Part shown: in pieces, positions 42,832 through 51,677 of the stretch
How the letters are laid out: the number at the start of each line of letters is the position of its first letter
Numbering within the stretch: position 1 is the stretch's first letter
Origin: an uncultured Cyclobacteriaceae bacterium
GTDB lineage: Bacteria > Bacteroidota > Bacteroidia > Cytophagales > Cyclobacteriaceae
NCBI GenBank assembly: GCA_937146645.1
Contig: CAKZRQ010000047.1
Span: forward strand, 1 to 56,007
Length of the DNA stretch: 56,007 nt
Reading direction: 5' to 3'
The notes under the pieces: generated by a model
What the model saw: the letters and a program-made list of their open reading frames with translations, nothing else
What the model was told of the DNA's origin: nothing
Databases searched by the model: none
Translations under genes and position numbers: made by a program

Positions 42832-45221
42832 TTTGAAGGATTGAAGATCAAGATATTGTCAGACTCATCTTCAATTTCCTCCCGATTCATCAACTGAGGT
42901 CTGTATTCACCCTCGACATAAAGTTTTGCCTGATCTTTATAGTAATCACTAAAGCGGTTTCCTGACTGACCCGTAGGCAAAACTGAGATAGATCCCTCAA
43001 TATCTGCAAAATCCAAAAGAATCCGCATGGCTGGTCCTGACCGAACCGTGTAGATGCCGTCTCCATTAAGGGTAAATGCCAGCTTATTGACTGCCTCTGC
43101 ATTTGCCTCAAGGGCTTCAGTTTTCACATTGAAAACTTTATCAAGAGGTTTCTGTGCACCTAGTGGATGTGGGTGCTCTGAAATGATGGATTTTTCCCAA
43201 TCCCACTTCTTCCAGTTTTCTCCGTGTTGATTTTTAAGCTCGTCTATGCTTTGGCCGAGGGCCAAAGTCAAAATGTCGGATTTACTTTCTTCTGCCTCTG
43301 TGGAAACATCATCCCACCATTTATTATGAGCATCAGCCAGAAAGAGATTAGTACTTCGAATCATGGCAAAGGTCGTGATGAAACCTTCAAAAGTCTCAAA
43401 TCCCACTTCATCAGACATGGCAAGTCTGAAGCTGTGATAGAGCCACTTGTAGTAAAGGGTAGGAGCAATTTCGTCTATCGCATGATTCCCATCCCAATTT
43501 TTCAATTCATCAAACAATTCCTGGAATCCCGAGAATTCATCTAATCTCGCATCAGCCAGCATCAACTTGGCATTCGCCGGATGGGTAATGTTAACTGTTT
43601 CATTTTGAAGATCCTTTAATGTTTCTAAGGTCCAATCTTGCTTATTTTCCAGGGTTTGAGCAATTCGTTCGTAACGATCACCGGCATAGTAGTAACCTGG
43701 CACAAACTCTCCAGTTGACAAGGTATCAGGTTGATTGTTCGCAGATACGACATAGCCCCAGGGAGGATTGATACTCTGAGGATTGCTGCTGAAAGGTAAC
43801 CATCCGCTCGGCTGATCATCCGGGTCGCTACCGTCTCTGAAAAACTTGCTGTTTGAGTCTTCATTCCGTTCGGGAAGTTTGGCCGCAGCCCACCAAGCAA
43901 TATTTCCATCTGCATCTCCGTACATGATATTTAAACCGGGAGCATGAATCAATTCGGCTGCTGAAGCGATTTCTTCGATGGACCTTGCGCGATTCATTCG
44001 GTAGGTAGCCTCTAATGCACGTGAAGGCTCCTGAATGTAAACCCACCAACTAGAAACTGGATTATCAGTAAGCTCCACAATTTCAGGTACCACGGAATTC
44101 AAAATTGGACCATGAATGGTCTCTCTTATTTCAAATTCCACGTCCTCTTCATCTTTTACTTTGATGATCTCGGTTCGACTGGAAATAGGGGATGTTTCTT
44201 CGCCAATCAGAATTTCATTTGGGTTGTTTGGGTTTAGCTTTTCTTCAAAGAAATCTTGATCATCATTCTCAAACATGGTCAAACCGATGCTTTGAAAATC
44301 TGAATGTCCAACCAAAGCGAATGGCATTCCCGCCAAATGATTTCCATAATAGGAGTGACCCGGATACTCGAAATGTGCTTCGTACCAAACTGAAGGAGAA
44401 GCAAAACCTATATGAGTGTCATTTGCAAAAATGACTTCCCCACTTTCTGTTTTATCCCCTGAGATCACCCAGGCATTGGAGCCTTTAAGCAGGGGTACCG
44501 GAAGCTTTTCCAACATGGCTTGAAGGCTTCCTCCAGCATGCGAAGAATCAGAGGTTCCTGCTGGATAGAAATTTGGAATAGTATAATGATCAGCCAGAGT
44601 ATTTATGGATAGACTCTTCAAATAATTATTTCCTAGCTGTCTTTGAATTTTGGTCAAAATGGGATCAGTCCTCACAGCCATAGCAAAAGAAAAGGCCATA
44701 TATCCGGTAATTGAATGAATATCATTTACCGTAAATTCTTTAGGCTCAGCCCCTAAAAGACTGTATTCAACAGGGAGATTACCTCCTTGAATAAATTGAT
44801 TCACTCCATCGATATACGCATGGGTGGCAGCTTTTAGTGGGGAATCTGGCTGATTGTTCCAATTTTCTGTGCTACGTTCAGCTTGCTTTGGGATACCTAA
44901 GGTCCTAAAAAATTTATCCGTATCAATAAGACTTGCTCCAAGCAATTCAGAAAGGGTACCAGTCCCAACTCTTCGCATCATCTCTAGCTGGAATAGCCGA
45001 TCTTGAGCATGGATGTAGCCAAAGGCCCTGTAGGCATCCACCTCATTTTCTGCATAAATATGGGGAATGCCATAATCATCAAATAAGACTTCCACGGGTT
45101 TTTCCAGCCCTTCCAAAGAAAGCTCTCCATCATACCGGGGGGTGTGCATGGTGATAAAGCAGAGCAAGGCAAAAATGGCTATTATGAATAGTGAGCCTAA
45201 AACGATTAAAACTTTGCGCAT
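42828..45221 (-). CDS. Penicillin acylase family N-terminal nucleophile hydrolase, 797 aa
   Basis: Periplasmic or membrane-anchored Ntn hydrolase that cleaves amide-linked acyl groups (penicillin G, acyl homoserine lactones or related molecules in relatives). A hydrophobic N-terminal anchor (residues 5-24) precedes the alpha chain with the VLFDDYGIPHIYA motif (near 45) and the conserved ARAFGYIHAQDRLFQLE-like segment (AFGYIHAQDRL near 66). The beta chain starts at Ser248 in KGSNAWVISG, the autocleavage site and nucleophile. PLGAQKPLDK near 695 and the TGQSGN motif near 760 are also typical. Substrate unknown. It is 33 bp downstream of the aminotransferase gene. Confidence 0.92.
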   Translation of the reverse strand: MRKVLIVLGSLFIIAIFALLCFITMHTPRYDGELSLEGLEKPVEVLFDDYGIPHIYAENEVDAYRAFGYIHAQDRLFQLEMMRRVGTGTLSELLGASLIDTDKFFRTLGIPKQAERSTENWNNQPDSPLKAATHAYIDGVNQFIQGGNLPVEYSLLGAEPKEFTVNDIHSITGYMAFSFAMAVRTDPILTKIQRQLGNNYLKSLSINTLADHYTIPNFYPAGTSDSSHAGGSLQAMLEKLPVPLLKGSNAWVISGDKTESGEVIFANDTHIGFASPSVWYEAHFEYPGHSYYGNHLAGMPFALVGHSDFQSIGLTMFENDDQDFFEEKLNPNNPNEILIGEETSPISSRTEIIKVKDEEDVEFEIRETIHGPILNSVVPEIVELTDNPVSSWWVYIQEPSRALEATYRMNRARSIEEIASAAELIHAPGLNIMYGDADGNIAWWAAAKLPERNEDSNSKFFRDGSDPDDQPSGWLPFSSNPQSINPPWGYVVSANNQPDTLSTGEFVPGYYYAGDRYERIAQTLENKQDWTLETLKDLQNETVNITHPANAKLMLADARLDEFSGFQELFDELKNWDGNHAIDEIAPTLYYKWLYHSFRLAMSDEVGFETFEGFITTFAMIRSTNLFLADAHNKWWDDVSTEAEESKSDILTLALGQSIDELKNQHGENWKKWDWEKSIISEHPHPLGAQKPLDKVFNVKTEALEANAEAVNKLAFTLNGDGIYTVRSGPAMRILLDFADIEGSISVLPTGQSGNRFSDYYKDQAKLYVEGEYRPQLMNREEIEDESDNILIFNPSN

Positions 45222-45254
45222 TTATTTTGGGGTTATTTAGTATCTGATTTTTAA

Positions 45255-46445
45255 TCAGGGTCTGGAGTGGGTTTCGATGGCTTCAAGAATGATTTTACAA
45301 GCCTCTCGAATTTGATTTTCGGTAATGATTAGGGGAGGAGCTATCCGCATGGAATCATCACAAAATAAAAACCAGTCCGTAATAACTCCATTTTCTATGG
45401 CCGTATCGATGATTGGTTTCAACACCTCAAAGGATTCAAATTCCACTGCCATCATTAAACCTTTGTTTCGGATGGATTTGATGGTAGGATGAATCAGAAG
45501 TTCTTTAAATAAATTGGCTTTCGATTCGACCTCAGCTATGAGATTTTCTTCTTGAAGAACCTTGATGGTTGCAAGTGAAGCCGCACAGCTAACCGGGTGA
45601 CCTCCGAATGTAGTGATATGACCCAAAATCGGGTTATTGGCGAAGGTATGCATGATTTCCTTTGGTGCTATAAAAGCCCCAATCGGCATTCCTCCTCCCA
45701 TTCCTTTTGCACAGCAAACCATATCCGGGATAATTTCAAAGTGTTCAAAGGCCCAGAATTTACCAGTTCTACCGAAGCCGCATTGGATTTCATCGCAGAT
45801 GAGAAGCGTGCCTGTTTCATCACACTTTTTTCTTAAAGCCTGAAAATATTCCTTGCAGGCAACCATCACTCCAGCTTCTCCCTGGATAGTTTCTATGACC
45901 ACCGCAGCAGTGTCTTCATCAATCTTCTCCAGATCGGCAAAACCACCATAGACGATATGCTCAACACCGGGGAGCAAAGGTCGATAGTTCCTTTTGAAAA
46001 TCTCATTTCCCCCAACGCTCAAAGCCCCATGACTACTTCCATGATAGGCATCCACACAGGAAAGAATTTTTGGTTTACCGGTATACCGCTTTGCTAGCTT
46101 TAGAGCTCCTTCGATGGCTTCAGAACCGCTATTGACCAAATAGACATTATCCAGCTTTTCAGGTAAGGTATCTGTTAAAGCCTTGGCCAATTCCGACTGA
46201 GGGCTCTGGACATATTCTCCATACACCATGAGGTGCATGTATTTGTCAAGCTGATTTTTCGTAGCCTCAACCACTTTTGGATGCCTGTGGCCCACATTAC
46301 TCACCCCGATACCAGAGATGAGATCCATGAAGGACATTTCATTTGGCCCATACATGTAAATGCCTTCCGCTCGCTCAATTTCTATGAGCAAAGGGAAATC
46401 TGTCGTTTGCGCCAGATGTAGAAGGAAAAGCTGCCTAGAATTCAT
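45255..46445 (-). CDS. Class III PLP aminotransferase, 396 aa
   Basis: Fold-type I, class III aminotransferase (acetylornithine/ornithine/4-aminobutyrate type). PLP-binding Lys247 lies in CCAKGMGGGMP, the cofactor Asp218 in LICDEIQCGFGRTG, and NSGSEAIEGALKLAKRYTG near 105 holds the phosphate-binding loop. Substrate specificity is not clear from sequence, and the N-terminal 20 residues (MNSRQLFLLHLAQTTDFPL) resemble a short lead helix seen in a Bacteroidota subgroup. It may be co-transcribed with the penicillin acylase 33 bp downstream; an acyl-amino compound used by both is possible but not shown. Confidence 0.9.
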   Translation of the reverse strand: MNSRQLFLLHLAQTTDFPLLIEIERAEGIYMYGPNEMSFMDLISGIGVSNVGHRHPKVVEATKNQLDKYMHLMVYGEYVQSPQSELAKALTDTLPEKLDNVYLVNSGSEAIEGALKLAKRYTGKPKILSCVDAYHGSSHGALSVGGNEIFKRNYRPLLPGVEHIVYGGFADLEKIDEDTAAVVIETIQGEAGVMVACKEYFQALRKKCDETGTLLICDEIQCGFGRTGKFWAFEHFEIIPDMVCCAKGMGGGMPIGAFIAPKEIMHTFANNPILGHITTFGGHPVSCAASLATIKVLQEENLIAEVESKANLFKELLIHPTIKSIRNKGLMMAVEFESFEVLKPIIDTAIENGVITDWFLFCDDSMRIAPPLIITENQIREACKIILEAIETHSRP

Positions 46446-46512
46446 TCAATAAAATTGAAATACCAATGAAGGTAAAGGAGTGATAACAGTTGGGTGAATC
46501 AAAAATAAGAAA

Positions 46513-47337
46513 TCATCCGAGGATTCTTTCGATTTCGGATTGGCTGAAGTTCCAAAGCTCTTTAGCTAGTTCTTTATCCCTCGATAATTTACTTGAGGAA
46601 ACAAGCTTTTGATTTTTATAATAGCCTCCACTAACAAGTTTTGAGTCTTTGTTTTTAGCTAGATGCAAAGTGGTCTGAGCTCCTTTTTTTGGTGATATAA
46701 AAAATAGCTTAGTTACTTGGATAATAGCTTTAGAAATGGGGCCGGAATCACTTCCAAAATTTGTCCTTACAGCACCTGGATGGAGAGAATATGCATTTAA
46801 CCCTTTTTCTCCGTATTTGGATTTTAAGTAATTGGAAAGCAATATGTTATAAAGCTTCACATTTGCATATGAGGTGATGTTGCTATTGGATCGCATTAAC
46901 CCTAGGTCATCTCTTTTAACCTTCGCAATGTGGTGGGCTTCCGAACTTACATTTATTACTTTTGAAGGCAAAGCCTTCAGTCCATTCAGCAATCTTGTAG
47001 TTAGTAAAAAATGACCTAGGTGGTTTACTGAAAAAGTCAGATCAATTTCATCCATAGACTTTTTCTCGGGTGGATACATTCCTCCAGCATTATTGATGAT
47101 CACATCGATTTTTTCATGATCCCCTTGGATTTCCTTTGCTGTTTTAGCCACAGACTTAAGATCAGCCAAATCCATCAAGTAGATGTGAACTCTTTCTTTG
47201 GCCCCAAAGCCTGCTAGCATTTCTTCGGCTTTTTTGATGTTTCGGACAGGTATGATCATGTCATGACCTTCGTTCCAAAGATCTTTAAAAGTTTCCCAAC
47301 CTATTCCTGAGGTAGAACCTGTAAGCAGTATTTTCAT
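46513..47337 (-). CDS. Short-chain dehydrogenase/reductase, 274 aa
   Basis: NAD(P)-dependent oxidoreductase of the classical SDR family, similar to retinol dehydrogenase-like SDRs. Motifs: cofactor TGSTSGIG at residues 6-13 (TGxxxGxG with Ser and Thr), IINNAGG at about 80, catalytic Ser in NVSSEAHH (near 130), and YxxxK in YANVK (near 154). The HPGAVRTNF segment near 182 matches the usual post-catalytic motif. Substrate unknown. It is a single gene between the aminotransferase (67 bp) and a divergent acyltransferase operon. Confidence 0.88.
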   Translation of the reverse strand: MKILLTGSTSGIGWETFKDLWNEGHDMIIPVRNIKKAEEMLAGFGAKERVHIYLMDLADLKSVAKTAKEIQGDHEKIDVIINNAGGMYPPEKKSMDEIDLTFSVNHLGHFLLTTRLLNGLKALPSKVINVSSEAHHIAKVKRDDLGLMRSNSNITSYANVKLYNILLSNYLKSKYGEKGLNAYSLHPGAVRTNFGSDSGPISKAIIQVTKLFFISPKKGAQTTLHLAKNKDSKLVSGGYYKNQKLVSSSKLSRDKELAKELWNFSQSEIERILG

Positions 47338-47487
47338 GAAAAAGCAATTAAATAATCCATAAGTCTTTTGAAATCAATTGTATAGCCGAAAGGTTTAATT
47401 GGTGGCATGTGAGTAAGATATGAATTCTTAATTTTAGCCTTAATTTAGACCTTTGGATCACCCTCAATTTCTCCTATAATCCATAGA

Positions 47488-48306
47488 ATGGGTAAAAAGT
47501 TTATTGATATAGAAAAGGCAATTTCCTCGAAAAACCCCTCTCTTTTGAAGTGGATGCCTGGCTTTGTGCTAAACTATATCAAGAGAGTAACTCATGAAAA
47601 GTGGATTAATGAGCAGATGGATAGGATTCATGTTTATCAAGGGCATGACTTTGTGGAAGCGGTAATTGATGTTTTTGATCTGGAAGTTGAATTAATTGGA
47701 GCTGAGCATATTCCAAAAGAAGGAGGAGTAATCATAGCTTCAAATCATCCTTTGGGAGCTTTGGACGGAGTCGCATTGATTTATGCTATTGCAAAGTACA
47801 GAGAGGATGTTCGATTTTTAGTCAACGATCTACTCATGCAGTTCACTAATTTTCAGCCCTACTTTGTGCCGGTAAACAAGTTTGGTAAGAATTCTTCAAA
47901 TGCCCTAAATGACATTGATGAAGTTTATCAAAAAGACTATGTTGTTTTAATATTCCCTGCTGGATTGGTGTCAAGGAAGGGTGAAGATGGAAGTATTAAA
48001 GATCTTCAATGGAAGAAGAGCTTTATCTCAAAATCAAAGAAGTACAAAAAAAGTGTGATACCATGTTATACGACTGGTCATAATTCAAATTGGTTCTATA
48101 AGCTCGCGAGTTGGAGAAAGAAGTTAGGAATTAAAGCTAACCTAGAGATGTTCTACCTGGCAGACGAAATGTATAATCAAAGAGGTAATAAGATCACAAT
48201 TACATTAGGAGAGCCAAAGCCTTATACTTATTTTGATGACAGCAAAGATGATGGGAAATGGGCTGACCACATGAAAGAGGTGGTTTATGAGATGGCAGAA
48301 AAATAA
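47488..48306 (+). CDS. PlsC-superfamily acyltransferase (GlsA/OlsA-type), 272 aa
   Basis: Acyltransferase with motif I NHPLGALDG (His at about residue 89, with H-x5-D spacing typical of this Bacteroidota group), and FPAGLVSRK near 156 as the counterpart of the EGTR motif. I recognise the pair with the following GNAT gene as the arrangement of glycine-lipid (GlsB/GlsA) or ornithine-lipid (OlsB/OlsA) synthesis genes: the GNAT N-acylates the amino acid and this protein O-acylates the 3-hydroxy fatty acid. Which amino acid is used cannot be told. Its stop overlaps the next start by 1-2 bases (AATAATGAG), so translation is coupled. Confidence 0.85.
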   Translation: MGKKFIDIEKAISSKNPSLLKWMPGFVLNYIKRVTHEKWINEQMDRIHVYQGHDFVEAVIDVFDLEVELIGAEHIPKEGGVIIASNHPLGALDGVALIYAIAKYREDVRFLVNDLLMQFTNFQPYFVPVNKFGKNSSNALNDIDEVYQKDYVVLIFPAGLVSRKGEDGSIKDLQWKKSFISKSKKYKKSVIPCYTTGHNSNWFYKLASWRKKLGIKANLEMFYLADEMYNQRGNKITITLGEPKPYTYFDDSKDDGKWADHMKEVVYEMAEK

Positions 48307-49277
48307 TGAGCGAAACGGTAGAAATTATACAGCCAATAGATCGAAAGATTTTGAACGAGGAACTTTCAGAGGAAAGATTCCTAAGATATACCAATAATGG
48401 TGATAATCTTGTCTATTTGGTCAATCATCATAATTCTCCAAATGTTGTTAGAGAGATTGGAAGACTTAGGGAGCTAACCTTTCGCACAGCTGGTGGTGGT
48501 ACTGGAATGGCATTGGATCTCGATGATAATGACACCTGTGAAAACTGTTATGAACAACTAATTACCTGGAATCCAATTGATCAGGAGATAGTAGCCGGGT
48601 ATAGATTGATTCACTGTAAAAATGCAAAGATGGAGAACGGTGAGCTAAATCTTTCTACGACCCATCTTTTCAACTTCTCTGAACGATTTGTACAGGAATT
48701 CATACCCTACACAATAGAGTTAGGACGGTCATTTGTGCAGCCAAAATACCAGCCTAGCGTGGACAACAGAAGGGGGATTTTCAGTTTAGATAATTTATGG
48801 GATGGTTTAGGTGCAGTGGTTCTTTTAAACTCTGATGTAAAGTACCTCTTTGGTAAGGTTACTATGTATCCACACTTCAATGCAGAGGGGAGAGATTTAC
48901 TCCACATCTTCATGAATTATTATTTTCCTGATCATGACTCTTTAGTCACACCTAAGACTGAATTAGAGTTAGGATATAAGACAGATTTGCCGAACCAAAC
49001 CAATCCTTTTGAAGGCTTAGATTATAAGGCTGGGTATAAACTTTTAAACTCAGAGGTTCGAGCAAGAGGGGAGAATATTCCTCCCTTGATCAATACCTAT
49101 ATGAATCTCTCACCCACCATGATGACGTTTGGAACGGCCTTGAATGATGAGTTTGGTGAGGTGGAAGAGACAGGAATATTGATTCGTCTTGATGATATCT
49201 ATGAGACGAAAAAACATAGGCATATGGATACCTTCGAAAGAGACCGTCATTTTGGATCCAGAGATGCCCAAGAATAA
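48306..49277 (+). CDS. GNAT N-acyltransferase (hemolysin-like, GlsB/OlsB-type), 323 aa
   Basis: Acetyltransf_5-type GNAT protein of the hemolysin/OlsB group. An N-terminal region with REIGRLRELTFRTAGGGTG (near 45) and an acceptor region with GYRLIH (near 97), SERFVQEFIPYTIELGRSFVQPKYQ (near 123-147), and NLWDGLGAVV near 165 follow the family pattern. Such enzymes transfer a 3-hydroxyacyl chain from acyl-ACP to the alpha-amino group of an amino acid, the first step of aminolipid synthesis. It is coupled to the PlsC-like gene upstream and overlaps the CoA-binding gene downstream by 14 bp. Substrate (glycine, ornithine, serine) unknown. Confidence 0.88.
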   Translation: MSETVEIIQPIDRKILNEELSEERFLRYTNNGDNLVYLVNHHNSPNVVREIGRLRELTFRTAGGGTGMALDLDDNDTCENCYEQLITWNPIDQEIVAGYRLIHCKNAKMENGELNLSTTHLFNFSERFVQEFIPYTIELGRSFVQPKYQPSVDNRRGIFSLDNLWDGLGAVVLLNSDVKYLFGKVTMYPHFNAEGRDLLHIFMNYYFPDHDSLVTPKTELELGYKTDLPNQTNPFEGLDYKAGYKLLNSEVRARGENIPPLINTYMNLSPTMMTFGTALNDEFGEVEETGILIRLDDIYETKKHRHMDTFERDRHFGSRDAQE

Positions 49278-49635
49278 GACTTTATTGGTTGGAGCGACCA
49301 CCAACCCCACTCGTTATGCCTATACTGCTGCCGAATTCTTGCGCAGAGCTAATGAACCTTTTGTTCCAATTTCTATCAAGCGAGGTGAAGTTTTGGGTGA
49401 AACTATTTTAGACCTCCGGTCAAAGCCTGACTTGGAGGATATACAAACAATCACACTTTACTTAAGTGAGAAACATCAGGAAGAATGGGAAGGGTATTTA
49501 CTTTCTCTGAAGCCTGAAAGAATAATTTTCAATCCAGGAGCGGAAAACCCAAGATTATCAAAGAAGGCAACTGAAAGAGGAATAGAAGCAATTAACGCGT
49601 GTACTCTGGTGATGATCAATACCGGCCAGTATTGA
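49264..49635 (+). CDS. CoA-binding (YccU-like) protein, 123 aa
   Basis: Small Rossmann-fold CoA_binding protein. I use the ATG at 49264 (PKNKTLLVGATTNPTRYAY), since the longer TTG-initiated frame would overlap most of the GNAT C-terminus and has no family resemblance. The nucleotide-binding loop GATTNP near residue 9 and the late FNPGAENPRL motif near 87 match YccU/YneT-like proteins, thought to bind CoA or an adenine nucleotide; biochemical role is unsettled. It overlaps the GNAT stop by 14 bp and its last codons overlap the convergent blh C-terminus by 20 bp. Confidence 0.85.
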   Translation: MPKNKTLLVGATTNPTRYAYTAAEFLRRANEPFVPISIKRGEVLGETILDLRSKPDLEDIQTITLYLSEKHQEEWEGYLLSLKPERIIFNPGAENPRLSKKATERGIEAINACTLVMINTGQY

Positions 49636-50506
49636 CTCTTTTCTTGATGAAATCATCCATATACAGAATATGGGGAAATGAAATCAAAGAGATCAAAATG
49701 AAGAAAAGAAGTACAATTTCTTCATTTGAGAAATAGGTAAGCCCAATCCACAGAATTATCGAAATTCCAACCAAACTTATTAAGGTAAAAGGCATCAGCT
49801 GCTTTACGAAGGCTGTCAAATTTCGACAACAAGGATACTGCTTTAGGTATCGATACTCTGCTATCATGCTTGGCATGGAATGCCAAAATCCAAAGTAAAG
49901 AATAAAGCTTACAGCCAAGGGTGTTAAGTAAAGTAGGACGGGGAGCAAGGTCAATTCCACTAGGTCATTCAAGTTGAATTTGACACTATTGATTCTTTGT
50001 AAAATCAATGATAAACCAAATAGAGATCCAAGTATTGCCCATTGAAAGCCTATGATTGATCTAATGTCTATGATAGGATCCAAGATGGCAGCTGATTCTT
50101 CGAAGCTTCCAAAGATGATAACCATAAGGCAAAACCCACCACGAGCACTGAATAGTAGAATGCTTAAGAAATTACTTCCTTCTATTCTCGACAAAAAATG
50201 AGTTTGTCCAAAATGATAGGCCGACATGGTTAAAAACAATCCTAAGGCGAGTATTGGGAAAAAGTACCAAATAATGGTATATCCAACGATCATTAAAATA
50301 TACTGAATCAAGAAAGGTAAGAGACTTGATCTGGAATTGTGAGGGTTGGAGGTTAGATGGTCAATGGCACCATGTGGAATTCCTACGGTTAATAGGACCA
50401 TACCAAATAAAGTATAGTCCAGAATGGGATTATCTAATCCAAAAACCAAATAGACTGTCGCAATGAGTAAACCTATTCCCTTTGCTATTATGCTAATGCT
50501 TGGCAT
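49616..50506 (-). CDS. blh: Beta-carotene 15,15'-dioxygenase (Brp/Blh), 296 aa
   Basis: Integral-membrane Brp/Blh dioxygenase that cleaves beta-carotene to two retinals, supplying the chromophore of the rhodopsin two genes upstream. About eight hydrophobic segments are seen. The iron-binding histidines characteristic of the family occur in GIPHGAIDHL (near 43), MSAYHFGQTHFL (near 95), YFGFWHSMPSM (near 200) and SFPHILYMD (near 278). Length fits the family. Its ATG overlaps the crtY stop by 14 bp, so crtY and blh are translationally coupled. The tail overlaps the convergent CoA-binding gene, leaving no intergenic terminator. Confidence 0.95.
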   Translation of the reverse strand: MPSISIIAKGIGLLIATVYLVFGLDNPILDYTLFGMVLLTVGIPHGAIDHLTSNPHNSRSSLLPFLIQYILMIVGYTIIWYFFPILALGLFLTMSAYHFGQTHFLSRIEGSNFLSILLFSARGGFCLMVIIFGSFEESAAILDPIIDIRSIIGFQWAILGSLFGLSLILQRINSVKFNLNDLVELTLLPVLLYLTPLAVSFILYFGFWHSMPSMIAEYRYLKQYPCCRNLTAFVKQLMPFTLISLVGISIILWIGLTYFSNEEIVLLFFILISLISFPHILYMDDFIKKRVNTGRY

Positions 50507-51626
50507 AGGAGAAGAGACTTTTTACAAATATACCAAAACGCAACCGGCTCAAAATTTTTATCTCCTCGCTTATGGATGTGTCCTCACCAAGGAATTTGAA
50601 CACCTGATCTGCCGAGTTTTGCTGAAACAGGTCCAGAAAAACACCTTTAAGTTGTGATGGCCATCGATGTGCGATATTCAAAAGAATATTATCATAAAAC
50701 TTGAAACGCTTTTCTCTCGGTTGAATATTAAGAGATTCACCACTTTCCAGCTTTTGAATCAGAGCTTCACAATTCTTTTGTATGGTGTAAAAGGTATAGC
50801 CCGTTGAGGGTTTTGTCCAGCCAGCTTTGGTTCCTAATGGTATAATTCTGCTTGAGGCATTAACCTCTTTTATGGTCGACATTGGGATCACTCCATTTTC
50901 TTCAAATGTTACCGTGTATTCCAGATCACTATAATTGTCGCTTAGATATTGCTTGATTCCTAATTCTAAATCCTCAAGGTTAGTACGCGCTGTATCATAT
51001 TTGGTAAATTCAATTAGAGCAGAGCGGTCTGAATAGGGCAAAACGTAATAAAAATTGAAATCCTCATCTGTTTTCTCTCCCACCTCCATTAGGCTAAAAG
51101 TTGAAGAATCAAAAACTGGGGTTTCAAATTCTACTCTCCATCCTGCAAAAATTTGTTTGAGAGAAGCGTCACTATTTAGATCTGAATCTGAAAGTCTTGA
51201 GTCAAAAATGAATGAAGCCTTAAATTTTTTATTTGAAGTTTGAACTTCGATTCCGTCATCCGTTTCGACAATGTCTCTTACTGAATCTTGAATAATTTCG
51301 ACATTGTCGTGAGACTTGATTATAGGAAGCACATAATTATGAAATTCAACGGAGTTTATGTGCCAGTACTTGAGCGACTCAAGTGGATAAGTCTTTTTGG
51401 ACCTTTCTGTTCCGATTGAAAATTTGGACCAGGATTGTAATGCGTCCTTTGGGTGGATTGGTAGTGCTTCTTCAGCCCAATAACACCATGTTTTATTGGG
51501 GATTTCTCCGATTTTGGGATCAATTAAAAGAATTCTTTTCGATCTAAGGGGACTATTCAATAAATGGTAGACCATACTTAGACCTGCGCAACCTGCTCCA
51601 GCAAAGATGTAGTCGAATTCCTTCAT
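50493..51626 (-). CDS. crtY: Lycopene beta-cyclase, 377 aa
   Basis: Flavin-dependent CrtY-type lycopene cyclase producing beta-carotene for Blh. The N-terminal dinucleotide-binding loop is FAGAGCAGLSM (residues 8-18), WCYWAEE near 47 and the conserved GTKAGWTKPSTGYTFYTIQ segment near 268 match the family; the second half has PLGTK. Lycopene itself must come from crtE/B/I genes outside the window. The gene follows the rhodopsin after a strong hairpin whose end is only six bases before the ATG; it is coupled to blh downstream. No Shine-Dalgarno is visible, as often in Bacteroidota. Confidence 0.94.
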   Translation of the reverse strand: MKEFDYIFAGAGCAGLSMVYHLLNSPLRSKRILLIDPKIGEIPNKTWCYWAEEALPIHPKDALQSWSKFSIGTERSKKTYPLESLKYWHINSVEFHNYVLPIIKSHDNVEIIQDSVRDIVETDDGIEVQTSNKKFKASFIFDSRLSDSDLNSDASLKQIFAGWRVEFETPVFDSSTFSLMEVGEKTDEDFNFYYVLPYSDRSALIEFTKYDTARTNLEDLELGIKQYLSDNYSDLEYTVTFEENGVIPMSTIKEVNASSRIIPLGTKAGWTKPSTGYTFYTIQKNCEALIQKLESGESLNIQPREKRFKFYDNILLNIAHRWPSQLKGVFLDLFQQNSADQVFKFLGEDTSISEEIKILSRLRFGIFVKSLFSYAKH

Positions 51627-51632
51627 ATAAAG

Positions 51633-51660
51633 AGAGCCGTCTCAAAGATGAGACGGCTCT
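51633..51660 (-). terminator. Hairpin between rhodopsin and crtY (terminator/attenuator-like)
   Basis: Perfect 11 bp stem AGAGCCGTCTC / GAGACGGCTCT with six-base loop, 17 bases after the rhodopsin stop on the minus strand. It is followed by CTTTAT and then the crtY ATG. The U run is short, so it may only reduce read-through into crtY-blh or act as a 3' stabiliser for the rhodopsin messenger. Confidence 0.65.
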
Positions 51661-51677
51661 TTAATAGTTGGTATAAA

